Part shown: piece after piece, positions 36,026 to 45,171 of the stretch
Layout: each line of letters starts with the position of its first letter
How positions within the stretch are numbered: position 1 is the stretch's first letter
DNA from: Effrenium voratum
Lineage: Eukaryota > Sar > Dinophyceae > Suessiales > Symbiodiniaceae
Direction of reading: 5' to 3'
Length of the DNA: 64,000 bases
Assembly: GCA_963377175.1 (NCBI GenBank)
Contig: CAUJNA010000468.1
Coordinates: forward strand, 1-64,000
The notes under the pieces: model-generated
The model's database searches: none
The model's input: only the letters and a program-made list of their open reading frames with translations
Told to the model about the DNA's origin: nothing
Position numbers and translations under genes: made by a program

Positions 36026-36975
36026 CGGCTGCTCCACCTGGAAAAGAGCGATGTCGACAGCGCGCGTTCGCCGTTTTCTTCACGGATGACGAGTTCCCCC
36101 GACTCCAGCAGGCCGCCTTGTTGCGACAGTGTTTCCGCCATGAGTTCGTGTATGGCCACGAAGCTGGAACGGATCGCGTAAGCTGTAAGGATCATGAACA
36201 GGGAGTCCTCGGTCAGCAACTGCCTGAGATCCCGCAGCATTCCTGGAAGACTGGTGTAAAGATCCCAGACCTCGCCCTTGGGGCCGCGTCCGTATTTCGG
36301 CGGATCGAGAATGATGCCGTCATAGGTGTTGCCGCGCCGAACTTCCCGCGCAACGAACTTGGATGCGTCCTCGCAGATCCAGCGGATCGGCAGATTGTCG
36401 AGGCCGGACAGTGCCTGGTTTTCACGTGCATAACCGATTGCCTTCTTGGAGGCATCAACGTGTGTTACCTGGGCACCTTCCGCAGCAGGAAGCAGAGAAG
36501 CAAGGCCGGTATAGCCAAAGAGATTGAGGATCTTGAGGGGTCTGTCGGGAACGCGCTCAAGTTCACTGCGAACCTTGCCGTTCACCCAGTCCCAGTGCGC
36601 GGCCTGCTCCGGAAAGACACCGACATGGCGGAACGACATGAAACGGCCGTTGTAACGAGCCGGTCCGTAAGACATCGGCCAGGTTTCAGGCACATTGCCC
36701 GAGAACTTCCAGCGACCGGGCCCTTCTTCCTCCGTATCTCCGGAAAAGACGGCATCCGCCCGGTTCCAGACACTTTCCTTGAGCTTGCGGGCACCCATGG
36801 CCTGGGGTTCCGGCCGCACGATCGTAAATCGACCGTAGCGTTCCAGCTTTTCACCTGCGCCCATGTCCAGCAGCCGGTAGTCCTTCCATCCCTTTGTTTC
36901 CAGAATGACGGGCCAGGTCTGGTCGGGTGGTTTTCCGAATGGGGAAAAGGAAGGGGCGTTGGTCTTGTCCGCCAC
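36022..36975 (-). CDS. Class I rRNA methyltransferase, RlmK/RlmI-type catalytic domain
   Basis: 317 residues. The methyltransferase core is visible: LNLFGYTGLASLLPAAEG (motif I), VTHVDASKKAIGYARENQ, then the NPPY-like catalytic ILDPPKYGRGPKG. N-terminal residues 1-~130 carry a beta-rich region resembling the RlmI/RlmK EEHEE domain without a clear PUA. Target, by analogy, is a cytosine or guanine of 23S rRNA. Not assigned to a single position. Translationally coupled to the TrmH gene. Confidence 0.9.
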   Translation of the reverse strand: MADKTNAPSFSPFGKPPDQTWPVILETKGWKDYRLLDMGAGEKLERYGRFTIVRPEPQAMGARKLKESVWNRADAVFSGDTEEEGPGRWKFSGNVPETWPMSYGPARYNGRFMSFRHVGVFPEQAAHWDWVNGKVRSELERVPDRPLKILNLFGYTGLASLLPAAEGAQVTHVDASKKAIGYARENQALSGLDNLPIRWICEDASKFVAREVRRGNTYDGIILDPPKYGRGPKGEVWDLYTSLPGMLRDLRQLLTEDSLFMILTAYAIRSSFVAIHELMAETLSQQGGLLESGELVIREENGERALSTSLFSRWSSR

Positions 36976-37065
36976 GATGATCTCTCGTTGGTTCGATTGT
37001 TCGAGTGTCTTCTCGCCTTAGTCGTCCTGCGCGGCAAGGTCAATGTTCAGCCCGAAGTGGTGAAC

Positions 37066-37097
37066 GAAAAAGGGCGGAGTGCCTGGCACTCCGCCCT
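37066..37097 (-). terminator. Rho-independent terminator after the large chemoreceptor
   Basis: On the minus strand: AGGGCGGAGTG, 5-nt loop, CACTCCGCCCT, then TTTTTCG. The plus-strand arms are 37071-37081 and 37087-37097. The stem is 11 bp and perfect. It is 23 nt beyond the chemoreceptor stop. Confidence 0.9.
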
Positions 37098-37119
37098 GTT
37101 GAACCGATGCGGTTCCCGG

Positions 37120-39555
37120 TCAGGCCGCGGCAACTTCCGATAGGAAGTGCTCGACTTCCTGCTTCAACTGGTCGGTTTTTTCCGTCAGTTCGCCGGATGC
37201 CGACAGGACCATGTCCGCGGACGAGGAGGTCTGATCGACAGCCTGGGAGAGCTGTGTCATGGATGATGTGACCGCGCCGGTGCCTTCCGCGGCACGTTGC
37301 ACGTTCTGTGAAATTTCCGCCGTCGCGGCTCCCTGTTGCTCGACGGCGGATGCGATCGCCGTCGTGTAGCTGTTGACTTCGTTCATCGTTTCGGTGATTT
37401 CACCGATGGCAACTACCGATTCCTTGGTCGCGTTCTGGATTTCGGTGATCTGCGAGCTGATTTCCTCTGTGGCCTTCGAGGTCTGTGTCGCCAGTTCCTT
37501 GACCTCGGCAGCGACGACCGCAAAGCCCTTGCCCGCTTCACCTGCACGTGCGGCCTCGATGGTCGCGTTGAGGGCAAGAAGGTTGGTCTGCTCGGCAATT
37601 GCCTGAATCAGCGTGACGACCTCGCCGATCTTCGTTGCCGCTTCTGCAAGTCCTTCAACCTTTTCGTTCGTCACCTGTGTGCCCGTCGTTGCCCGGTCCA
37701 CGATCTCGGTGGTCTGAGCGACCTGGCGGGAGATTTCACCGATGGAAGCGGCGAGTTCCTCCGCCGCGCTTGCGACCGTCTGTACGTTGTTCGTCGTTTC
37801 GTTCGACGAGGCCTGGGTCTCGGTGGCATAACCGGCACTGTCGCGCGCGATCTCCGTCAGGGCCTGTGCAGTCGTGTCGAGGCTGCCTGCGGTGGTCGCA
37901 ACGGATCCGAGGGCGTCTTCGGCAGTTGCGCGGAAACTGTTGATCAGATCGTCGACCCGCTGCTGACGTTCGTGCCGCGAGGCTTCTTCCTGTGCGTTCT
38001 GTACCTGCAGCTCCGCGCGTTCAATGGCGTTGTCACGGAAGACCTGAACGGTGCGGCTCATGTTGCCGATTTCGTCGCCACGGTCGATACCCGGGATATC
38101 AACTTCGTTGTCGCCGTTCGCAAGACGATCCATGACATTCGTGATCGTCTGGATCGGTCGCGTAATCGCCATGTTCAGAACGAAGGCCAGGCCGACACCA
38201 CCGAGAATGGCAAGCAGAATCGTCATGATGATCTGCATCTCGGCAGCTCCGGCTGCGGAATTGGCGGCCTGGGACTGAGCGTTGGAGATTGCCGCGATAT
38301 CAGCGCTCATCTTTCTGGTCAGATTGTCCAGCTGCTGGCGTTTCACAATCAGCTCGGACTTGGCGGACAGCATTTCCTTGAAGGACCGGTCGAGTGTTGC
38401 AATCGACGTCGCGATCCCCTCGATCGCTTCTGCCGCAGCAGGCAGAACATTGGCATACTTGACCAGACTTTCCTCAAGTTTAGCGAGCGAGGCGATCTGG
38501 TGTTCGACCTCTGTTGTGTCATCCGCGCCAAACGCGCCGAAGAGGTACAAGAGTTCAGCGCGAGCTGTCTGGGCATTCTGGTTGAGTGATTTCGCCTTGT
38601 CGGAAATAGAGCGGATCGTTGCCAGTCTCGTGGAGGCTGACAGAGCATCGGTTTTCGCCTTGTCGACCACAGGGGCCACCTGCTTCAAAACTTCCACCGT
38701 TTGGGCATTCATGCCCTCGATGCCTTCGCCAACCGCGAGTCGGGCTTCGTAAGCTTCTGAAAAGCCGAGGTCCTTGGTGAGATTTTCGAGTGCACCAAGT
38801 AGATTTTTCGTTTGACCGGCAAGCTGGGCCAGTGCCTTCGGGTCCATGCCCTCGACCTGCTTGTAGCGCATCTGCTTGGCAGAGGAGACCAGGCCGCGTG
38901 CAATATGAATCGAGTTTTCCAGGGCTTCACCCTGAAGATTGCCGCTGCCTTCCAGATACATGAGCTGGACCTGGATTACTCCGTCCTTGAGTTCGAAGAT
39001 ACCGCGTTGAATTTGAGAAGCGTCATCCAGGCGACTGTCGGCGGAGAAAGCTTCCGCGCTGACGCGTTTTTCTTCGGTCGCGACCGCATCACTGATGTTG
39101 AAAGCCAGTTTTCCGAGATCGGACGTGCTGTCTTGCAGCGTCGCAAGACGCAAGGCCTGCTGGTTTGTCTGGTCGACAACCTGATCGAATGTCGTCCCGA
39201 ATACGGCGACAGCTTCCTTGGCTCCGCTGACCTGGTCTTCCGCTTCCGGGTTTCCGGCAACTTCGTGTTCGAGTCTTTGAAGTGCGGTATCAATGCTGGC
39301 GATCTCCGGGTGGACCGCGTCGCTCAGTTCCGGTGCCGGATTGTTCAGATAGTCTTCTCTTTTAAGGGAAGTCGACTGAACCCGGCCGGCGACCTGGGCC
39401 GCATGGTCGGCAACGACAAAGCTGGACGAAAGGTTCTGGATGGCCACAAACCCGACGGCTCCAACCATCGCGGTCAGCAGCAGCACTGCAAAAAAACCAC
39501 CACCGACCTTAAATCCGAATTTAAGGTCGACCAAAGTCTTCAATATACGTTTCAT
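37120..39555 (-). CDS. Large methyl-accepting chemotaxis protein
   Basis: 811 residues from ATG 39555, preceded by GGGGATCG. TM1 (~15-37) and TM2 (~442-465) bracket a roughly 400-residue helical periplasmic domain, larger than a standard four-helix bundle and like a helical-bimodular type. HAMP comes next ([20 protein letters not shown]), then the signalling bundle with tip [18 protein letters not shown] identical in style to that of the 3.3-4.8 kb receptor. It ends LSEVAAA without a pentapeptide. Terminator follows. Ligand unknown. It lies apart from che genes. Confidence 0.95.
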   Translation of the reverse strand: MKRILKTLVDLKFGFKVGGGFFAVLLLTAMVGAVGFVAIQNLSSSFVVADHAAQVAGRVQSTSLKREDYLNNPAPELSDAVHPEIASIDTALQRLEHEVAGNPEAEDQVSGAKEAVAVFGTTFDQVVDQTNQQALRLATLQDSTSDLGKLAFNISDAVATEEKRVSAEAFSADSRLDDASQIQRGIFELKDGVIQVQLMYLEGSGNLQGEALENSIHIARGLVSSAKQMRYKQVEGMDPKALAQLAGQTKNLLGALENLTKDLGFSEAYEARLAVGEGIEGMNAQTVEVLKQVAPVVDKAKTDALSASTRLATIRSISDKAKSLNQNAQTARAELLYLFGAFGADDTTEVEHQIASLAKLEESLVKYANVLPAAAEAIEGIATSIATLDRSFKEMLSAKSELIVKRQQLDNLTRKMSADIAAISNAQSQAANSAAGAAEMQIIMTILLAILGGVGLAFVLNMAITRPIQTITNVMDRLANGDNEVDIPGIDRGDEIGNMSRTVQVFRDNAIERAELQVQNAQEEASRHERQQRVDDLINSFRATAEDALGSVATTAGSLDTTAQALTEIARDSAGYATETQASSNETTNNVQTVASAAEELAASIGEISRQVAQTTEIVDRATTGTQVTNEKVEGLAEAATKIGEVVTLIQAIAEQTNLLALNATIEAARAGEAGKGFAVVAAEVKELATQTSKATEEISSQITEIQNATKESVVAIGEITETMNEVNSYTTAIASAVEQQGAATAEISQNVQRAAEGTGAVTSSMTQLSQAVDQTSSSADMVLSASGELTEKTDQLKQEVEHFLSEVAAA

Positions 39556-39746
39556 TCGATCCCCGCGCGGCTGTAGGAACAGCATTACCCGTTGTCAGTA
39601 TTCGCAGGAGCAATGAATATTGGGTAAACTAGGGTACGGGTTGGATATATTGCACAAAAATAGTGCAATCCAAGTATATTGGATACGATATTCAGGTTGC
39701 CGAAATAAATTTATCGAATTTATTTATTGGATAGCTGACGTAGAGT

Positions 39747-40505
39747 TCAAACATGTTGTCCGCCGTTGATGTGGATCTCGGCGCCTGTAACATAAGAAGA
39801 GTTATTCGAGCATAGATAGAAGATCGTATCCGCGACTTCTTCAGGTAGCCCCAGGCGCCGCAGCGGTATGTCAGCAACGAGTTTTTCCGTTCCAGGTGAA
39901 AGGATCGACGTGTCGATCTCTCCCGGTGCGATCGCATTGACGCGTATGCCATGCGGTCCGAAGTCAGCTGCCATCTCGCGGGTGAGGGAGGCCAGGGCGG
40001 CTTTCGAGGTTGCATAGGCCGTCCCGGCAAAGGGATGCACATGCATGCCGGCAATCGACGTTACGTTCACAACGGAACCTTTCGCGGCTTTCATTTCCTC
40101 AAAAAGTCCCCTTCCCAGGAGAATAGGGCCGAAGAAGTTGACCTGAAAGACCGTTCGCCATTCGTGCATTGCGGTATTAAGAGAATTGAGGCGCTGACCT
40201 TCCGGACCCTTGGGGCTGATACCGGCATTGTTGACCAGTGCATTCAGTCGCGATCCGTTCGCTTCCAGCCGCTTGCGGATCTCCTGGACTGCATATCCCA
40301 GGTTTTCGGGATCTGACAGGTCCACTTGAATGTGATCCTCTGGTCCCATGGGCCAGGGACACTTGTCTGAAAAAGCTTGCCGGGAACAGGTGATCACTCG
40401 CCAGTTCTCCGCTGAAAACCGTTTCACGGTTGCATGACCGATGCCACGGCTGGCACCAGTCAACACAAGTGTGGGGCGGGTGTCGGAGGTGTCCTTGCCG
40501 CTCAT
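39747..40505 (-). CDS. SDR-family oxidoreductase
   Basis: 252 residues. GASRGIGHAT is the cofactor motif, NNAGISP follows strand 4, the Ser is in VNVTSIAGM and the Tyr-Lys motif is YATSKAAL. TCSRQAF after strand 2 with Arg suggests NADP. Near the end, EIHINGGQHV matches 3-oxoacyl-(ACP) reductase-like SDRs. Substrate uncertain. It diverges from bfd by 125 nt. Confidence 0.88.
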   Translation of the reverse strand: MSGKDTSDTRPTLVLTGASRGIGHATVKRFSAENWRVITCSRQAFSDKCPWPMGPEDHIQVDLSDPENLGYAVQEIRKRLEANGSRLNALVNNAGISPKGPEGQRLNSLNTAMHEWRTVFQVNFFGPILLGRGLFEEMKAAKGSVVNVTSIAGMHVHPFAGTAYATSKAALASLTREMAADFGPHGIRVNAIAPGEIDTSILSPGTEKLVADIPLRRLGLPEEVADTIFYLCSNNSSYVTGAEIHINGGQHV

Positions 40506-40630
40506 GTAAGATCCTTGCCAGATTACGAGGGATGCAGAAAAAGTTGACTCTTATAGTAGGGTTTCGTTAGTGCGCATTAAACCCACAATGCCAATATGAC
40601 CGGGCAAACGGATCCTGACCGAACCCTACA

Positions 40631-40873
40631 ATGATCATATGCTCCTGTAATGTTCTTTCTGACGAGCAGCTCCGAAAAGCTGCAGAGGAAATGCGCGCCG
40701 ATCCCAACGGGAAAGTGCCGACACCTGGAGCTGTCTTTCGCCATCTGGGTTGCCGGCCGCGATGTGGGGGTTGTTTTCCGTCGGTTATTGACACCATTCA
40801 CGATAAGGGGTCAGAAGAGGCAAGGGAAACTGAACCGGCACCCGCGCCTTTGAAACGAACGGCGAGCCGGTGA
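40631..40873 (+). CDS. bfd: Bacterioferritin-associated ferredoxin (2Fe-2S)
   Basis: 80 residues. MIICSCNVLSDEQLR gives the first cysteine pair and CRPRCGGCFP the second, the [2Fe-2S] ligands of Bfd. Bfd passes electrons to the heme of bacterioferritin, releasing stored iron as Fe2+. It stands 15 nt upstream of bfr on the same strand, its working partner. Regulation by Irr/RirA-type iron signals would be expected in alphaproteobacteria, but no box was recognised with certainty at 40520-40630. Confidence 0.93.
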   Translation: MIICSCNVLSDEQLRKAAEEMRADPNGKVPTPGAVFRHLGCRPRCGGCFPSVIDTIHDKGSEEARETEPAPAPLKRTASR

Positions 40874-40888
40874 TCTGGAGAGGGTCTG

Positions 40889-41374
40889 ATGAAGGGTGAA
40901 CCGCAAGTAATCGATTATCTGAACAAGGCTTTGCGGCATGAGTTGACCGCGGTCAGCCAGTACTGGGTCCATGCGCGCCTTCTTGCGGACTGGGGCTTCG
41001 GCAAGCTCGCCGACAAGGAACTGGAAGAAGCAGACGAGGAGCGTCAGCACGCCCAGGATCTGATGGATCGGATTATCTTTCTGGAAGGGCTGCCCAACCT
41101 GCAGACACTCGATCCGCTGCGTATCGGTCAAAATGTCAAGGAATGCCTGGAAGGTGATCTTGCGGCAGAATATGTCGCCCGCGCTCTCTATCATGAAGCA
41201 CGCGAAATCTGTCGCGACCTCGGGGACTACGTGTCCATGGCGTTGTTTGAAAAACTCCTCAGCGATGAAGAAAGTCATATCGATTATCTGGAGACCCAGC
41301 TCGACCTTATCGAGCGGATCGGCATCGACAACTATTCTCTCCTGCAGGCGAAATCGGCTGACCAGGCCGAATAG
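40889..41374 (+). CDS. bfr: Bacterioferritin
   Basis: 161 residues, standard length. Ferroxidase and heme ligands appear as [18 protein letters not shown] (Glu), [17 protein letters not shown] (Glu, His), the heme Met in [15 protein letters not shown] and [13 protein letters not shown] (Glu, His). It stores iron as a 24-mer with heme between dimers. Coded right after bfd. A 4-nt gap separates its stop from the convergent ynjD end. Confidence 0.97.
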   Translation: MKGEPQVIDYLNKALRHELTAVSQYWVHARLLADWGFGKLADKELEEADEERQHAQDLMDRIIFLEGLPNLQTLDPLRIGQNVKECLEGDLAAEYVARALYHEAREICRDLGDYVSMALFEKLLSDEESHIDYLETQLDLIERIGIDNYSLLQAKSADQAE

Positions 41375-41378
41375 GGCC

Positions 41379-42092
41379 TCAACGTTTCGCGATCGAGATT
41401 TGCGGCTGCTGCACCTTGGAGCAGCCGTTGTTGTTTTTGTGGTTGTCCAGAAAATGAACCAATCCGCCGGCCGCAAGCGCATCCTCTTCATCGTGGGTGA
41501 CCAGGAGCACCGGCAGGTCATTCTTCCTGGCCTGACAGAACACCAGCTCCCGCACTTCTGCCCGACGGGTCTGGTCGAGACTTGAGAACGGTTCGTCAAG
41601 CAGTAAAGCCATCGGTTGGGCCAACAGGGTTCTCATCAGCGCAACACGTGTCTGCTGCCCTCCGGAGAGTGTTGCCGGATCCCTGTCTCCAAATCCGTTC
41701 AGCCCCACATCTTCGAGCGCCTGCCGCGCGATTTCCTTCCTGTGCTGGCGTCCCCTGACCCTGGCGGGTATTGCGAACATGAGGTTTTGCATCACCGACA
41801 TGTGGGGAAAGAGCAAGGGAGATTGAAACATTAGCCCGATGTGCCGTTCCTGGGCAGGCAGATCAGTCAGGTTCTTGCCATTGAGGAAAATTCGCCCTTC
41901 GGCATGAAGAGCCGGCTTTAAAAATCCTGCGATGAAATCCAGCAGGCTGGACTTGCCGCTGCCGCTTTCACCCATTATTGTCAGGATATTCCCAGGCGGA
42001 ATGTGACAATCGATGTCAAGCAGCGGTGCGCCGTCAACATGGATGCTGACAGCTTCCAGGGTCAGACCCGCGCGGTCTAGTGCTTCAGGCAT
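41379..42092 (-). CDS. ynjD: ABC transporter ATPase (YnjD-like)
   Basis: 237 residues. Walker A GESGSGKSS, Q-loop MFQSPLLFPHM, signature LSGGQQTRVALMR and Walker B LLLDEPFSSLD are all intact. It supplies ATP power to the YnjC permease, coded 6 nt upstream. The substrate of Ynj transporters is not settled (thiamine-related and other proposals exist). Confidence 0.93.
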   Translation of the reverse strand: MPEALDRAGLTLEAVSIHVDGAPLLDIDCHIPPGNILTIMGESGSGKSSLLDFIAGFLKPALHAEGRIFLNGKNLTDLPAQERHIGLMFQSPLLFPHMSVMQNLMFAIPARVRGRQHRKEIARQALEDVGLNGFGDRDPATLSGGQQTRVALMRTLLAQPMALLLDEPFSSLDQTRRAEVRELVFCQARKNDLPVLLVTHDEEDALAAGGLVHFLDNHKNNNGCSKVQQPQISIAKR

Positions 42093-42098
42093 TCAGAA

Positions 42099-43799
42099 CT
42101 ACCTTTCCAACCGCATGGCGGCACGATTTCGGAACACCAGCGATGGCAGCAGCGCTGCAAGGACAAATCCTGACAGCGGTATGACCAGTTGCAAGAGAGC
42201 ATATAGAGCGGCAACCTGGCGATTGCCGCCGCTTGCCAGCGCGACACTCTCCGTCGTCACGGTAACGACACGTCCTGCACCGATCATCAGCGTCGGCAGG
42301 TATTGGCCGACGGAAACGGCTGCGGCAACCGCAAAAGTCACCAGCACCGGGCGCAGAAGCAACGGCAGCTGCACCTGCCAGAAAATACGAGCCCGCGAAG
42401 CGCCGATGGAGGCTGCTGCCTTTGCATACTGCGGGTCGAGCCGGTTCCAGGGATCGCTGAGCGCAAGAAACGCATAAGGGAAAACGAATATCAGGTGCGC
42501 AAGCAGGACCGCTTCCATCGTGCCGCTGAGGTCAGCGACCAGAAATAGTGTCTGCAAACCGAAAAGGAAGCTGATCTGCGGCAGAAGCAGGGGCAGAAAG
42601 ATGTAAGTGTTCAGCCAGCCGTGTCTTGGTTTCTTGCGAAAACCGCGTCCCTCGAGCACCCAAAGGGTCAGGGCGGTCGCAATACCGGCGGCAGATATCG
42701 CAAGCAACAGGGTTGCCAGCAGGGCAGGGCCACCCGTGCCGAAAGAATCCATCATCCTCGCAAGGCTCCAGCGCTGCGGCAGAACAGCTGGAAACCACCA
42801 GGATTTCGCCGTCGTCCAGACCACAAGCAGAACGATGGAGACAGTCATGAGTGCAACGATGATCGACATCGCCCAAAGACCCGCCTGCCGAGCTGCAGCG
42901 TCCTGCCGTCGCCGGTGGCCACTTTCAAAGCGCGACTTCAGCCAAAGCGTCACGCCACGCTCCAGAAGCAGGTAGACAATCAGCGAGACCCCGCTGACGA
43001 AGAGCTGGAGAAGCGCACCTGCGGATGCCATCAGCCTTTTGCTCAGGTCCGGATCGTTCATCCAGACGATCAGTCGAGGCGCCAGCGGTGGTGGGGTCGT
43101 CGGTCCAAGGAGCTGCGCCACGTCGACCACGGAAGTCGCATAGGCGATGACTGCCAGCATGGGAAGGCGGATAAGCGGATAGATCTGTGGCAATATCACC
43201 TTGATGAACGTGCTCATCCGGCCATACCCGAGGCTCGCCCCGGACTTGTAGAAGTCGCGGATATGCGGCCTGTTCAAGGCTGCAAGTGTCATCAGGAAGA
43301 GGAAGGGAACTTCCTTTGCAACCAGCCCCAGTGTCATTGCGATACCGGCCTGGTCATTCAGGATCAGGAGATCGGGCGGGCGCGTCCAGCCGGTTGCCCA
43401 GGGCGATAAAAGACGTACGAGAAACCCGGAGGGGGCAATGAGAAAGGCGAGCCCGATTGCTGCCGCAGCATGCGGCACAGACAGCAAGGGTGACAGAAAT
43501 CGGGTCAGCCGCGCGAAGGTCCTGGTTCCCGACCAGCCGGCGGTAAACAACAGCACGATTGCCAATGAAAGGATCGACGCAACAAGCCCCGTACCGAAAC
43601 TCAACAAAATGGAAATCTGAATACCCGGCATGTTGAACAGGGCACGAAAAGGTTCAATTGAAAAAGTGCGATAGCCGAGAACCGGCAGATAGCCGAAAGC
43701 GGGCAGGATCGTACCGGCGAGACCGGCAAGAACCGGTCCTGCGAGCAGGATCGTAACGAGAACGGTTGCAATGTCCGGTCTGCCGGTTGATTTGGGCAA
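42099..43799 (-). CDS. ynjC: ABC transporter permease, fused double-permease (YnjC-like)
   Basis: 566 residues with about twelve membrane segments. Two binding-protein-dependent transport modules are in tandem, as in ThiP and YnjC; the first half (1-~270) and the second (~300-560) each contain an EAA-type loop. It sits between ynjB and ynjD with 6-nt gaps on each side. Confidence 0.92.
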   Translation of the reverse strand: MPKSTGRPDIATVLVTILLAGPVLAGLAGTILPAFGYLPVLGYRTFSIEPFRALFNMPGIQISILLSFGTGLVASILSLAIVLLFTAGWSGTRTFARLTRFLSPLLSVPHAAAAIGLAFLIAPSGFLVRLLSPWATGWTRPPDLLILNDQAGIAMTLGLVAKEVPFLFLMTLAALNRPHIRDFYKSGASLGYGRMSTFIKVILPQIYPLIRLPMLAVIAYATSVVDVAQLLGPTTPPPLAPRLIVWMNDPDLSKRLMASAGALLQLFVSGVSLIVYLLLERGVTLWLKSRFESGHRRRQDAAARQAGLWAMSIIVALMTVSIVLLVVWTTAKSWWFPAVLPQRWSLARMMDSFGTGGPALLATLLLAISAAGIATALTLWVLEGRGFRKKPRHGWLNTYIFLPLLLPQISFLFGLQTLFLVADLSGTMEAVLLAHLIFVFPYAFLALSDPWNRLDPQYAKAAASIGASRARIFWQVQLPLLLRPVLVTFAVAAAVSVGQYLPTLMIGAGRVVTVTTESVALASGGNRQVAALYALLQLVIPLSGFVLAALLPSLVFRNRAAMRLER

Positions 43800-43805
43800 G
43801 GGCCC

Positions 43806-45023
43806 TCACTCGCTCCCTGAACCGTATCGCTCCGTCCAGGCCTCTTCCAACGCGCTCACCCAGCTCGGGTGCGGTTCCGGCAGAACCGGGCCAAGGTCTT
43901 CCGGCGCCAGGGTTGCGGGGCCAAGATCCTGGGATGTGAAAAGCGCCCGTTCATTCGCCGGCAGTGCGTCGACATTCAGAACAGTCCGATCTCCCCAGAT
44001 TTCAGGCTCCTGTTTCCGTGTCTGGGCCATGGGGCTCAACAGAAAGTTCGCGTAGACCTTCGCCCCCGCCTGGTTGGAGCTGTTGAAGGGAATGGCGACG
44101 AAATGAGTGTTGCCGATTGTGCCGCCGTCGAAAACGAAGGTGCGCACGCTATCCGGCAGTTCGCCGTTCGCGATTGCGCCTGATGCATCCCCGGGATTGA
44201 ATGAAAACGCTATGTCCAGTTCGCTGTCTGCCAGAAGCTGGCGCATGTCGGCGGCATTCTTGGGAAAAGCCCTGCCCTTGCGCCACAAATGCGGATGAAG
44301 CTCATCCAGATAGGCGAACAGGGGTGCAACGATTTCGTCGAAACCTGCATCGTCGACCGGTTCGGACAGTACGGTCTTGTCGGGGACCGTATTGACGAGG
44401 GCCTGTTTCAGGAAGGTCGTGCCGTAGAAAGTGGGCGGCTGGGGATAGGAGAACCGGCCCGGATTGTCCCTGGCAAAATCCATCAACTCCCGAAGGGTCG
44501 ACGGCGGCGTGTCCAGCCGCGCGCTGTCATACATGAAAACGAGCTTCGCCATTCCCCAGGGGCTTTCCTGCCCGTCGGTCGGCACGGTGAAGTCAACGAC
44601 CACCGTCGGCTTGTTTTCGACGTCCACATATTGCCAGTTGGGGAGCGTTTGCGCCCAGCCGGGCGCCGCAAGCAGACCATTCGTTTTCATGGAGGCGAAG
44701 TTCTCGCCGTTGATCCAGATGAGGTCGACGGCACCGCCGGGTGCCTTTCCGACCGACTTTTCCGCCAGAACCTGCGACACGACGCTCGCCGTGTCACTGA
44801 TTTTCACATGAACCACGCGAACGCCATAATCGCGCTCCACTTCACGGGCTGCCCACAGGATATAGGCATTGATGCGCGGGTCACCGCCCCATGCGTGGAA
44901 ATAGACGGTCTCACCCTTTGCATCATCGAGAATCGTCTGCCAGTCCTGCCCCTGAGCGTTCACTGAAAAAGTGGCCAATAACATCGCGAAAGTGCCTGTT
45001 CCGGCAGCAAGCAGTCGGTTCAT
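43806..45023 (-). CDS. ynjB: ABC transporter substrate-binding protein (YnjB-like)
   Basis: 405 residues from ATG 45023. A cleavable signal (LAAGTGTFAMLLATFSVNAQ) leads to the mature part with YFHAWGGDPRINAYILWA, a hallmark of the YnjB family, then WINGENFASMKTNGLL and the late GNTHFVAIPFNSSN. The longer frame to 45224 has a non-signal leader. YnjBCD operates as one importer; no riboswitch (TPP in particular) was recognised in the upstream 150 nt. Confidence 0.92.
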   Translation of the reverse strand: MNRLLAAGTGTFAMLLATFSVNAQGQDWQTILDDAKGETVYFHAWGGDPRINAYILWAAREVERDYGVRVVHVKISDTASVVSQVLAEKSVGKAPGGAVDLIWINGENFASMKTNGLLAAPGWAQTLPNWQYVDVENKPTVVVDFTVPTDGQESPWGMAKLVFMYDSARLDTPPSTLRELMDFARDNPGRFSYPQPPTFYGTTFLKQALVNTVPDKTVLSEPVDDAGFDEIVAPLFAYLDELHPHLWRKGRAFPKNAADMRQLLADSELDIAFSFNPGDASGAIANGELPDSVRTFVFDGGTIGNTHFVAIPFNSSNQAGAKVYANFLLSPMAQTRKQEPEIWGDRTVLNVDALPANERALFTSQDLGPATLAPEDLGPVLPEPHPSWVSALEEAWTERYGSGSE

Positions 45024-45171
45024 CCTGGTCCTCGATTCAAGACATGATCTGTGACCGTCCCATCGCGCAGGCTGTGTGACACGGTCAAGACAACGCTTCG
45101 TGAATGAAATATGCACACCCTGTTCATCAGGTCGGGGCGGTCGCCCGCCAACAGGCGCAGGTCTGGGCGAG

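Noticed and set aside
45024..45171. Riboswitch (TPP) upstream of ynjB
   Set aside because: The conserved TPP core sequences are not present in the 150 nt.
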